From the IMG/VR virus record IMGVR_UViG_3300001533_002608, positions 1 to 53,940 of that record: 53,940 nt of DNA. One strand, written 5' to 3'. Positions 16,810 through 24,442 of this stretch are shown piece by piece. Position numbers and translations under genes: made by a program. Source of the stretch: a virus. A model generated the notes under the pieces. It ran no database searches. It had not been told where the DNA came from and was given only the letters and a program-made list of their open reading frames with translations. The first letter of the stretch is position 1. The number at the start of each line of letters is the position of its first letter.

Positions 16810-17064
16810 ATGAACTTAAGAGAATTATTGCTACAATTTGCCGGTGAGAATGACATCTCATTAAAAGTAGAAAATATAGTCACAACTAGTACGAATAATA
16901 TTTATGTACTGGATGAAATTTCAAATGGAGTTAAGGTGGGCCTATTAGACAACAATAGATTAGAAGAAACTAAAAAAGTAATAACCGAAAAACTAGTTGA
17001 AAATGGATATAAAGTCCACATTTATAATATTGGAGATAATATACTCGACATAGAGGTGAGGTAA
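16810..17064 (+). CDS. Small hypothetical protein
   Basis: 84 aa with AGAGG seven bases before ATG. The start MNLRELLLQFAGENDIS is a short amphipathic helix like those of several other proteins here. The body is alpha/beta (IVTTSTNNIYVLDEI...VHIYNIGDNILDIEV). Not recognised. Confidence 0.5.
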   Translation: MNLRELLLQFAGENDISLKVENIVTTSTNNIYVLDEISNGVKVGLLDNNRLEETKKVITEKLVENGYKVHIYNIGDNILDIEVR

Positions 17065-17076
17065 AGGGGTAATAGC

Positions 17077-17484
17077 ATGAAAGTTAATCTAATGGATATA
17101 ACGAAAAAGGTATTATTTGAAGAGATAGATAAGCCTACTAAGGAAGAAGAAAATAAATGGAAAGAAAGTAATAATAATGGCAGTGACAAATTATATTATG
17201 TAATTCGTGGTGAAGACAATGAGATTATAAGATATATTGACACTAAAGTTGTAGAAGATTTTAATAAAGAAAAAGATAAAAATCATCAACCAAAAAAAGT
17301 TGCTGAAATGTTATTTGAAAATATAGGTATAGAAGAATCAGGTGACGAAAATGACGAGGTAACAAATGAGGAGATTGAGGATGAAAGGGGAGAGGCCGAA
17401 GGAGAAACTGGAGAATCTCAATCTACCAGCGATGAAGAAGAAACTCAAAGTGAGAATGAAGTTCCGGAGCAGAGGAAGGCTTAA
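17077..17484 (+). CDS. Acidic hypothetical protein with candidate capsid-targeting leader
   Basis: 135 aa. It starts M-K-V-N-L-M-D-I-T-K-K-V-L-F-E-E with L-F-E at residues 14-16, matching the [L/I]-x-E cleavage rule of T4-type prohead proteases. The C-terminal third is almost entirely E, D, S, T and G. Acidic tails are common in phage internal or core proteins. The HNH gene follows after 7 bases. Function inferred only from the leader. Confidence 0.5.
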   Translation: MKVNLMDITKKVLFEEIDKPTKEEENKWKESNNNGSDKLYYVIRGEDNEIIRYIDTKVVEDFNKEKDKNHQPKKVAEMLFENIGIEESGDENDEVTNEEIEDERGEAEGETGESQSTSDEEETQSENEVPEQRKA

Positions 17485-17491
17485 GCCATAA

Positions 17492-18064
17492 ATGAGCAAG
17501 CTGGAGAAACTATCTCTAAAGATAATACATAAAGGTACTAACTATGAGATAGTTAATCCTAATATAATAAAATTATTATGTGAATATATAAGAGGTAAAA
17601 CAGAGTTATCAGTTTTGGAACAAGAAGTAGATAAAGAAATTTTTTATCAAAGAATAATAAAATATGATATAGAATTTCCAGAAGATTTTTATCAACAAAA
17701 TAAAAAAGAAATTGATAAAGATAATTCTAAGAAAGCTATATTTATTAATGCTTTTAATATATTAGATTTTAATAAATTTAAGAGATCTTTAAAAGAAACA
17801 TATCCTGATAAATTTTATGATCCTAACTTTAGATCAAAAATATTTGAGGAGCAAAATGGTAAATGTGCTATATGCAAAACTAATTTAGATGGTAAACTAG
17901 CACATTTACATCATATAAATTATAATAAGCAAGATTGTAATAAATCTAATTTAGTTTTCTTGTGTCCAAGATGCCATGGAAAAACTAATAAAGAAAGGGA
18001 GTTTTGGCAGGGAGTTTTACAGGAGTACAAAGTAAACGATGAAATTTTTACAAGCGATACTTGA
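17492..18064 (+). CDS. HNH endonuclease with zinc cysteines
   Basis: 190 aa. The C-terminal half carries C-A-I-C (near residue 125), L-H-H-I-N-Y-N (near 140), N-K-S-N-L-V-F-L and C-P-R-C-H (near 158): an HNH fold with four structural cysteines, as in McrA-like and group II/phage HNH enzymes. The N-terminal half is helical and unrecognised. Its 3' end overlaps the start of the gene that is interrupted by TnpB-end relic 2. Likely a free-standing homing endonuclease. Confidence 0.82.
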   Translation: MSKLEKLSLKIIHKGTNYEIVNPNIIKLLCEYIRGKTELSVLEQEVDKEIFYQRIIKYDIEFPEDFYQQNKKEIDKDNSKKAIFINAFNILDFNKFKRSLKETYPDKFYDPNFRSKIFEEQNGKCAICKTNLDGKLAHLHHINYNKQDCNKSNLVFLCPRCHGKTNKEREFWQGVLQEYKVNDEIFTSDT

Positions 18065-18495
18065 AACAAGAGAAGAAAAAGAAAACGATGTTATCAAGGC
18101 AAAATTTGATAAAGAATTAGGGCTGGGAGAGTCCGAATTTAAGCCTGTGGAGATGAAGACCAATGCTTCTAAGCAATTAGAAGTAAGTCTTGTCAATGAA
18201 GCAGGAAGATCTCCCGTCTTTAGCGGGTGATTAGTTCATAGATAACTATCCATATGGCCAAGAAAGCTATACGGATGTTAATAAATATAAAGAGGCAAAT
18301 AAGATAATTAGTGACTTACAATTATCTTATGCGCGTAATGCAGGTGATCCTCAAAAAGTATTAGATGCAGCAAAAGATCTTTTAGATAAAATGGCTCATG
18401 ATTACGGGGATTACTATAAAGGAAAGACCAACAAAAAATGGAGAGATGCTATGTTGGCGTTAGACAAATTGAAGGAGATTGGAGGAAAATTATAA
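18039..18495 (+). pseudogene. Phage gene interrupted by a TnpB-end relic
   Basis: The 5' part (18039-18119) encodes 27 residues starting MKFLQAILETREEKE. A relic of 121 nt (18120-18240) follows, with its own stop at 18228-18230. The 3' part from 18241 encodes 84 residues (D-N-Y-P-Y-G-Q-E-S-Y...K-E-I-G-G-K-L) and stops at 18495. The two parts are in different frames, but removing 18120-18240 joins them in one frame of 111 codons. The gene is therefore broken by the insertion unless excised; function unknown. The stop overlaps the next ATG by one base. Confidence 0.65.
18117..18238 (+). ncRNA. TnpB 3'-end / reRNA-like relic, copy 2
   Basis: Same block as copy 1 (TTAGGGCTGGGAGAGTCC to GTTCA), diverged mainly in the middle (positions about 18135-18175), with the terminal hairpin CCCG-TCTTTAG-CGGG and the same in-frame TnpB-like ending V-N-E-A-G-R-S-P-V-F-S-G. 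It lacks the upstream promoter-like segment of copies 1 and 3 and sits inside a coding frame. As a guide RNA its guide would begin at about 18239. Confidence 0.65.
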
Positions 18496-18848
18496 TGGGA
18501 AACCTTAATGAGTTTTTAGAAACTTTAAACGAAGAAGCCGGCGAAGAAAATAAAGAAAAGGGTGAAAAGGCAATAAGTGCTGAAAAAGCAGGTGTTGTTC
18601 CATCTTTCTGGAATAAAATACCAGGTAGCGTAAAAGACTTATTTTATTGGTACAGAGAAGCTTTACCTAGTGAAGAGGAAGAGCAACATGGCTTTTATGA
18701 ATTTTTAGACGATGTAGTAAATTACTTGATGTCTTTCTCAATGATGAGTAGTCTTAACAGAGCTGGGAAATTAATTGCCGACTATGACATGAGGGGCTCT
18801 AAAAAAGATGCTAAAGATGCCGAAGAGTCCGAAACCGACGAAGAATAG
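18495..18848 (+). CDS. Hypothetical protein with candidate capsid-targeting leader
   Basis: 117 aa from ATG 18495, with GGAGG nine bases upstream; an upstream in-frame start at 18438 lies inside the preceding gene and is less likely. The N-terminus MGNLNEFLETLNEEAGEE is a clear amphipathic helix ending L-N-E. The middle (PSFWNKIPGSVKDLFYWYREALP) is aromatic and the C-terminus acidic. Not recognised; possibly an internal head protein. Confidence 0.6.
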   Translation: MGNLNEFLETLNEEAGEENKEKGEKAISAEKAGVVPSFWNKIPGSVKDLFYWYREALPSEEEEQHGFYEFLDDVVNYLMSFSMMSSLNRAGKLIADYDMRGSKKDAKDAEESETDEE

Positions 18849-18890
18849 CGACATATTTAGTTAAATAATATATTAATATATGGAGATAAA

Positions 18891-19823
18891 ATGTCGAAAG
18901 GTGTCATAAATGTTAATGAGCAATGTAGCTTTCCTAACGGCTACACTATTACAGATAATAGAATAGAAGATTATTTGCAAAAATTATTGTCGCCGAGTGC
19001 ATACGTCATTTGGCGACAATATTTGCGTTTTTGGGGTGGAGATAAGTCATCTGCTTATCCAAGTCTAGCAACTATATCCAACAGAACTGGGCTATCAGAA
19101 AAAACTATAAGAAGATGTAACAAAGAATTAGTAAAGATCGGGTTTATGACATACATTCCGGGGAATTCTAAAAGAGCAAATCAATATTATTATGTTCCTA
19201 TTGGTGATCTGATGAAGAGATTCTATGGCACGGAATTACCAGAAACTGATAAAACAAACGCTGATAAGCAAAGTTTTATAAAAGAAAAAGATAGTAAAAC
19301 TGAAGACAAAATACGAAAGAAGCTTGAGGAATTAAATGATTATGATAAAGCTTCTTCGCTGGAGTTTATAAGAATCTTTAAGGATGCTTATAAAGACAAA
19401 ATGGGAATAGAATATGGTTTAGAATATTCTGACGTAAACACTCTAACATCTAATATAGATGACGTAAGTAATAATTTTATATTGTATACAGGCTTAGTAC
19501 ATAGAATGTTTAAAACAGATAATAAGTTTATAGTAAATTCCGATTACAGTATGCACTTTTTATTCGTACCAAAAGTAAAGAAAGCCCTAATAGCTGAATA
19601 TTATCAAACAAATTTTGGAAGATGGTTAGCACAAGCAGATAGAAAATTTGAAAAATTAAAAGAAGAGTTTGACAAAGAAATTAAAGACAAAAAAATAACT
19701 GGAGAAGAAGATATAAAAACTTTTGTAGATAAGAATATTGACTTTGGAAGTGGGAATTCGGAAAGAGATAAATTTGTATATGATAATATAATAGAAAAGC
19801 TCAGGGACCATTTTTTGAAGTGA
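18891..19823 (+). CDS. Winged-helix replication-initiator-like protein
   Basis: 310 aa with a GGAG site. Residues about 30-105 are a helix-turn-helix domain (S-A-Y-V-I-W-R-Q-Y-L-R-F, Y-P-S-L-A-T-I-S-N-R-T-G-L-S-E-K-T-I-R-R-C-N-K-E-L) of the type found in phage replisome organisers and Rep-like proteins (HTH_36). The C-terminal 180 residues are helical and unrecognised. It may load replication proteins or regulate transcription. A GACATATTT motif variant and AT-rich leader precede it. Confidence 0.65.
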   Translation: MSKGVINVNEQCSFPNGYTITDNRIEDYLQKLLSPSAYVIWRQYLRFWGGDKSSAYPSLATISNRTGLSEKTIRRCNKELVKIGFMTYIPGNSKRANQYYYVPIGDLMKRFYGTELPETDKTNADKQSFIKEKDSKTEDKIRKKLEELNDYDKASSLEFIRIFKDAYKDKMGIEYGLEYSDVNTLTSNIDDVSNNFILYTGLVHRMFKTDNKFIVNSDYSMHFLFVPKVKKALIAEYYQTNFGRWLAQADRKFEKLKEEFDKEIKDKKITGEEDIKTFVDKNIDFGSGNSERDKFVYDNIIEKLRDHFLK

Positions 19824-19902
19824 TTATGTTTTTAGTAAAGCTTAAAAGACTGGCTTTTTATAGCCAATATTGCAAAGATAACTGCACAGGAGGTGGTTAT
19901 CT

Positions 19903-20190
19903 TTGTTGCGTTTAAAGCTGGGTAAGGAATACTATTTAGTTCATAAAAATAAAAGAATGCATTCCAATAAATGGGAATTAGGCATCTTTGCAAAAGTAGT
20001 TCTCAAAAAGATAACTCCTCAAGATTATGCAAAAGTAGATATATTAGATTTATACTACGAAAAAGAAGAGATAATACCAGCTGATGTTGTACTAGCATTT
20101 GGATTTCAACAAAAAGAAATTTTTGAGGATATCTCTTCTATACCAGGTAATCTAAAATATCTGATAATAAATGGAGTATTTAGTAAATGA
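19903..20190 (+). CDS. Hypothetical protein
   Basis: 95 aa from TTG with AGGAGGTGG upstream and an AAAGATAAC motif variant at about 19873. Beta-rich start (LRLKLGKEYYLVHKN). It overlaps the nucleotidyltransferase gene by 4 nt (translational coupling). Not recognised. Confidence 0.5.
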   Translation: MLRLKLGKEYYLVHKNKRMHSNKWELGIFAKVVLKKITPQDYAKVDILDLYYEKEEIIPADVVLAFGFQQKEIFEDISSIPGNLKYLIINGVFSK

Positions 20191-20807
20191 AATCAGTAAC
20201 ATTCACATTCGGTAGATTTAATCCTCCAACAAAAGGTCATATGAAAGTAGTCGAAAAACTCGAAGAACAAAATACCGATGATTATATGATTTTTCTTAGT
20301 CATACTTATAAGCCACCTAAAGACCCTTTGCCATATAATAAAAAAGTAGAGTGGTTTAAGAAGTCTCTAGAGCCAAATAAAAGAGATTATTTAGTAGAAG
20401 GTGAATATAGAACTATAATGGATATAGCTATGTATTTGTATAATAAAAAATATGATAAAATTATTATGATTGTTGGGGAAGACAGAGTTAAAGCCTTTGA
20501 AAAAATGTTAAAAGATTATAATGGGAAAGAGGCAAAGCACGGTTATTATGAGTTTGAAGACATAGAAGTTAAAATTGCTGGCAAGAGAATAGAAGGATCT
20601 AATAGTATTGAAGGTATTTCAGCAACTAAAGCTAAAGATGCCGTAAAGGAAAATAATTTTCAAAAATTTAAAGAACTCATTAGTGATCAATTAACTGAAA
20701 AAGAAAAGCTAGAAATGTTTCAAGATGTAAAAAACGAGATGGGGATTAAAGAGTCCTTTACTTTACATGATATAAAAAATGCATTTACCGAATTATTAAG
20801 AGGCTAA
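20187..20807 (+). CDS. HIGH-superfamily nucleotidyltransferase (cytidylyltransferase-like)
   Basis: 206 aa. The start F-T-F-G-R-F-N-P-P-T-K-G-H is the H-x-G-H type nucleotide-binding motif, and I-S-A-T-K near residue 148 corresponds to the I-S-S-T-x-x-R motif. The central I-M-I-V-G-E-D-R fits the fold. Related phage enzymes transfer NMP groups to small molecules or act in NAD synthesis (NMN adenylyltransferase-like), but the substrate cannot be told from sequence. The C-terminal 50 residues are an extra helical region. Confidence 0.75.
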   Translation: MKSVTFTFGRFNPPTKGHMKVVEKLEEQNTDDYMIFLSHTYKPPKDPLPYNKKVEWFKKSLEPNKRDYLVEGEYRTIMDIAMYLYNKKYDKIIMIVGEDRVKAFEKMLKDYNGKEAKHGYYEFEDIEVKIAGKRIEGSNSIEGISATKAKDAVKENNFQKFKELISDQLTEKEKLEMFQDVKNEMGIKESFTLHDIKNAFTELLRG

Positions 20808-20809
20808 TA

Positions 20810-21109
20810 ATGAATGAAAAAAGAAAAGATATAATTAAAAAAGGGCACTTTAAAAATTATGATGAGTATTATTACTCAGATGAGGGATATAGCACTGGAA
20901 CCTCTGATAGCGAGGAAGAGGCATCTTCTAGAGCTTCTAATAAAAAAATGGTAGATAGTGTCCAAAAATTTTTATGGAAAAAAGCTAAAGTTGATGATCA
21001 AGGCAATTATTCTATACATTCTAAAGATTGGAAAAAATTCATGGACGAGTTAAGAAAAGATATAGAAAAATACGGAGCTAAAAGTAAGGATTGGCCTGAA
21101 GACAAATGA
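20810..21109 (+). CDS. Hypothetical protein
   Basis: 99 aa, starting two bases after the nucleotidyltransferase and overlapping the next gene by 4 nt. The N-terminus is rich in D, E, S and Y; the C-terminus is a lysine-rich helix. Not recognised. Confidence 0.5.
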   Translation: MNEKRKDIIKKGHFKNYDEYYYSDEGYSTGTSDSEEEASSRASNKKMVDSVQKFLWKKAKVDDQGNYSIHSKDWKKFMDELRKDIEKYGAKSKDWPEDK

Positions 21110-21393
21110 TAAAATTTGAAGATGTCAAAAAAGGAGATATATTACTACTTCACTCAGATGAGTCTAGTATCCGTTTTTATAAAATTGATGATATTTTAGA
21201 GTCTGAAAAAGCTATAGTAACTTTGCTATCAATTGATGCAGCTGTGCCAAAAGGAACTGGAATAGTTAAAGATATATCTATTATTAAAGAATTGTGGGGT
21301 GACTCATATACTTTTGACAAAGCAAAATTTGCAACTAAAAAAGATTTAAGAAAAGCTATAATTATTGCATTTAAAGATGATACTGATATATAA
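21106..21393 (+). CDS. Hypothetical protein
   Basis: 95 aa, alpha/beta (M-I-K-F-E-D-V-K-K-G-D-I-L-L-L-H-S-D), with a small beta-barrel look at the start (K-G-D-I-L). Coupled to the preceding gene by an ATGA overlap. Not recognised. Confidence 0.5.
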   Translation: MIKFEDVKKGDILLLHSDESSIRFYKIDDILESEKAIVTLLSIDAAVPKGTGIVKDISIIKELWGDSYTFDKAKFATKKDLRKAIIIAFKDDTDI

Positions 21394-21415
21394 CAACTAA
21401 GAGGATAAGTGGTTT

Positions 21416-21580
21416 ATGGGTAATAAAAAAGAAAACAAGAATAAAAGAGAATCCTACTCACGAGCTGGCGAGGGTGATGACGAAAGAGCTAATGACCAAT
21501 TAAATAAAGAATGGGAGAAAAAATATTGGTCACACTTTTTCAATGAGATAAATGGAAGGACTAAAAATGACAAAAGTTAA
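21416..21580 (+). CDS. Small ORF, 54 aa
   Basis: ATG at 21416 with GAGG about 11 bases upstream; 54 aa, very charged, ending K-E-W-E-K-K-Y-W-S-H-F-F-N-E-I-N-G-R-T. Its end overlaps the next gene. Filling of the gap and coupling make it likely real; function unknown. Confidence 0.5.
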   Translation: MGNKKENKNKRESYSRAGEGDDERANDQLNKEWEKKYWSHFFNEINGRTKNDKS

Positions 21581-21956
21581 GTATGCTATTGTAGTATCTA
21601 TGACATCTAGTGCCAAATTCGCATATAAAATATATAAGGTACACTCGCCAGAATATGAAAATAGGTATTCTTTTAAAATAGAAGTTGAGACGATAGAGCC
21701 AGTTGTTGGAAGTTTCTTCGCCTTAAAAAAAGGTGAGACTTTTTTAATTGATCCAGACAATTTATTTGACAATAAAAAACAGGCAATAGAATCTACAATT
21801 GAAATGATTAAAAGTCTGAGTACCAGTTATCAATCACACTTGATAAATAAGCACGGAAAACTATTTGATTATATATTCGAGAATGCTGATTACCCTATAA
21901 AGAATTTTGAAAATGTATATAAAAAATTTATACGAGAGTTAAATAAGAATGAATAA
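21567..21956 (+). CDS. Hypothetical protein, first of a tandem pair
   Basis: Start chosen at ATG 21567 (129 aa), which has GGAAGG eight bases upstream, rather than the frame opening at 21552. It resembles the next protein: both begin K-Y-A-[IV]-V and continue with S-x(4-5)-[FL]-A-Y-x-I-[YF]-[KE]-V, and share D-[NS]-K-K-[QE]-A-x-E. Beta-rich N-terminus, helical C-terminus. Function unknown. Confidence 0.55.
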   Translation: MTKVKYAIVVSMTSSAKFAYKIYKVHSPEYENRYSFKIEVETIEPVVGSFFALKKGETFLIDPDNLFDNKKQAIESTIEMIKSLSTSYQSHLINKHGKLFDYIFENADYPIKNFENVYKKFIRELNKNE

Positions 21957-22320
21957 GAAATATGCAGTTGTTAGTGGAAACACAATTAGTGGTGGTTTAG
22001 CATACACTATATTTGAAGTTAAAGTAAAAGATGAAGACGAGTGGCTAGTGGGTAAAAAAGTAACTAGCGGATACTTTAGGCTTAAACCTAATTCTATTTT
22101 AACTAGAGTTCCTTTTCTGCTAGATTCGAAAAAAGAGGCCGCTGAGCATCTATTAGGTTTAATTTATTTACATTCTTCTGGCGAGAATAAAAAAATAAAT
22201 TTAAAAGATGTAACTCCAAAAAATTCACTTGATCATATATTTAGAACTGGATTTTCTGGAATAAAAGATTTCCCTGGAATAATAGAAGAAACAATGGAAA
22301 TATTAAATAATGAAGTTTAA
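21949..22320 (+). CDS. Hypothetical protein, second of a tandem pair
   Basis: 123 aa, overlapping its neighbours on both sides (8 and 11 nt). It is a diverged paralogue of the 21567 product (K-Y-A-V-V...L-A-Y-T-I-F-E-V; D-S-K-K-E-A-A-E-H-L-L). Function unknown. Confidence 0.55.
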   Translation: MNKKYAVVSGNTISGGLAYTIFEVKVKDEDEWLVGKKVTSGYFRLKPNSILTRVPFLLDSKKEAAEHLLGLIYLHSSGENKKINLKDVTPKNSLDHIFRTGFSGIKDFPGIIEETMEILNNEV

Positions 22321-22693
22321 GAAAATTAATATAGAAGATGTAGAAGATTTAAAATTTTATTGGACTCCTCCAAAAAAATTTTATGATAAAAATCCAGCAG
22401 ATGATTTTTTTGAAAACGAATATACTTTTGTATTATATACTGGATATATGCCTAAAACATCTTATGTAGAAGACAGGGGGATTACAATACGATCAAACTC
22501 ATTGGAAATTGAGGATAAAATTGGCAATGACTATGAGTCCGATCGTCTGCCTGATGCTTTCGAGACACATTATTTTTTTGAAATTGATCAGAGTAAAGTT
22601 CCCGATGAAGTTAAAAGACCTGTATTGTTATTTATATTTAATAGTGATGATCCTTTTAATAAATATTTACAAGAAATACCCGAAGAGTGGTAA
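22310..22693 (+). CDS. Hypothetical protein
   Basis: 127 aa, acidic and aromatic, with no known motif. It begins within the end of the preceding gene, so it is probably translated by coupling. The last residues (P-F-N-K-Y-L-Q-E-I-P-E-E-W) look like an extended tail. Confidence 0.5.
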   Translation: MKFKKINIEDVEDLKFYWTPPKKFYDKNPADDFFENEYTFVLYTGYMPKTSYVEDRGITIRSNSLEIEDKIGNDYESDRLPDAFETHYFFEIDQSKVPDEVKRPVLLFIFNSDDPFNKYLQEIPEEW

Positions 22694-22711
22694 AAATATT
22701 GGAAGTAACTA

Positions 22712-23032
22712 ATGAAAGTTGATGGACCAAATATTGGAAGATACTTTATAAAGGCAACATACGAAGGAATTAGGATTAAAGATACTATAGTAAAATATTC
22801 ACCTAAAAGATTAATAGAAATATTAGAAGATCTTGCACGAGATATTTATAAAGAATCTCATATAGTTCTGAATCGTATAAATTTCGTACAGAAAAATAAA
22901 ATGTTTGTTATTATTTCTGGTACTATGGAGCCAAAACTTAATGATGGGGATGAAGGTGTATATATCAATATGCGATTTTATATAGATGATAATGGCAACA
23001 TAAATAGCATAACAATAGAAGAAAAAACTTAA
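22712..23032 (+). CDS. Hypothetical protein
   Basis: 106 aa, an alternating helix/strand protein (IVKYSPKRLIEILEDLARDIYKES...MFVIISGTMEPKL). Not recognised. It is 12 bases upstream of the ligase-like gene. Confidence 0.5.
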   Translation: MKVDGPNIGRYFIKATYEGIRIKDTIVKYSPKRLIEILEDLARDIYKESHIVLNRINFVQKNKMFVIISGTMEPKLNDGDEGVYINMRFYIDDNGNINSITIEEKT

Positions 23033-23043
23033 AGAGGAAATAG

Positions 23044-24438
23044 ATGAATTTATTAGAGTTAATGAATAAACATGGATTAGTTACCGAGGGCGGTGCCGGA
23101 GGGCATATGAAACATCCGTATGAAAGATACCAAACCCCGGAAGAGCTACTTAAATTTTTTAACGATTTCTTATCTGGCAATCTAGGTGGAACCGAAAAAG
23201 TAGATGGTTATAATTTATTTGTTGGTTATGATAACAATGGAAATGTAGTAGCTGTAAGAAATAAAAACCATGAACCCATAAAAAATATAACTAAGAAATT
23301 TAATTTAACCCATGGAGCTTTTGAAGGATTTAATGCAGGATGGAAAGCAATTAAATCTAAATTTGATCAATTATCTAAAGAAGAAAGAAAAGAGTTTGGA
23401 TTAATAAGTGAAAATGGTAAGCCTCTAAACTTTATAAATTTAGAAATACTATTTGGATATATTCCTAATGTTGTGCCATATTCTAAAACGAAAAATTTTA
23501 TAGTCTTTCATAATCTTGCTGGGTCACCAGAAAATAATTGGAATTCGCCAGATATAGAAAATGAAAAGAATATGCTAAAAAGACTAGCTAATGTATTTAG
23601 CACAGTATCTGTACATGGACCACGTATAAAATTTACTGGAGAGCCTGGTGAAGTTGATATGGAAAAAGAATTCGTTAATTCTTTTTGGCAATTTAAGGGA
23701 CCAATAGAAATAAATAAAGAAGATATAAAAAAAGACCTAAAGAATGTAATAGATGAGTGGCAATCCTTTCCAGAAGTGCAAAAATTACGCAATTTTACCA
23801 AGAAAAAAGTCCCACCAAAAGACTCAGAAGCTTATAAAGAATACGATGATGAAAGATTTAAATTAATGAAATCTGTTACTAAAAGAATTGGCTCAGAAGT
23901 GCTAAAGAATATGGTATCTAAGTTATCCGATACTGGTTATGTAGTAGCAGGCCATCCTGGTATGGAAGGCATAGCATTAGATATCGAAGGGGATCTTATC
24001 AAAATAACTGGAGACTTCTTGGACTTCAATAAGCCAGATGAAATTCCAAACGTAGATGCAACAAAGAAAATAAGAGAGTATATACAGAAAGATGTACTTG
24101 GCCTTACAGTAACGACTTTGAGTAGTCTAAAGGATAAATCAGTAAAAGGGCTTATTGATTTTGTTTTAAATAGAAGAAAGAAAAAATATTCTTATGATAT
24201 AGATGAGCCTATAGGTCCTAGAGTAAAAGCTGATATCAGAACCATGATACAAGAGTCTCAACAAGAATTAAAAGGTGCATTAGAAATAATAAGGGATAAG
24301 GGACGTGAATATGATGAGAAAAGCCTTTTAATCCAATCTTATTTATTATCTTCTTTTAGCAAAGAACTTGAGAAAGTACAAACTCATGAAGATTTAATAG
24401 TAGGATATGGAAAAATATTTTATAACATTAAAAGGTAA
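23044..24438 (+). CDS. Ligase-family nucleotidyltransferase-like protein (DUF6267-like)
   Basis: 464 aa with AGAGG before ATG. The N-terminus M-N-L-L-E-L-M-N-K-H-G-L-V-T-E is a leader-like helix, followed by A-G-G-H-M-K-H-P-Y-E as in a family common in T4-like marine phages. E-K-V-D-G-Y-N-L (K52, D54, G55) matches K-x-D-G, the covalent-lysine motif of DNA/RNA ligases and capping enzymes; L-E-I-L-F-G-Y resembles motif III; M-E-G-I-A-L-D-I (E311) and L-I-K-I-T-G resemble motifs IV and V. I infer a nucleic-acid end-joining or NMP-transfer activity. The partner gene follows immediately. Confidence 0.6.
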   Translation: MNLLELMNKHGLVTEGGAGGHMKHPYERYQTPEELLKFFNDFLSGNLGGTEKVDGYNLFVGYDNNGNVVAVRNKNHEPIKNITKKFNLTHGAFEGFNAGWKAIKSKFDQLSKEERKEFGLISENGKPLNFINLEILFGYIPNVVPYSKTKNFIVFHNLAGSPENNWNSPDIENEKNMLKRLANVFSTVSVHGPRIKFTGEPGEVDMEKEFVNSFWQFKGPIEINKEDIKKDLKNVIDEWQSFPEVQKLRNFTKKKVPPKDSEAYKEYDDERFKLMKSVTKRIGSEVLKNMVSKLSDTGYVVAGHPGMEGIALDIEGDLIKITGDFLDFNKPDEIPNVDATKKIREYIQKDVLGLTVTTLSSLKDKSVKGLIDFVLNRRKKKYSYDIDEPIGPRVKADIRTMIQESQQELKGALEIIRDKGREYDEKSLLIQSYLLSSFSKELEKVQTHEDLIVGYGKIFYNIKR

Positions 24439-24442
24439 AACA

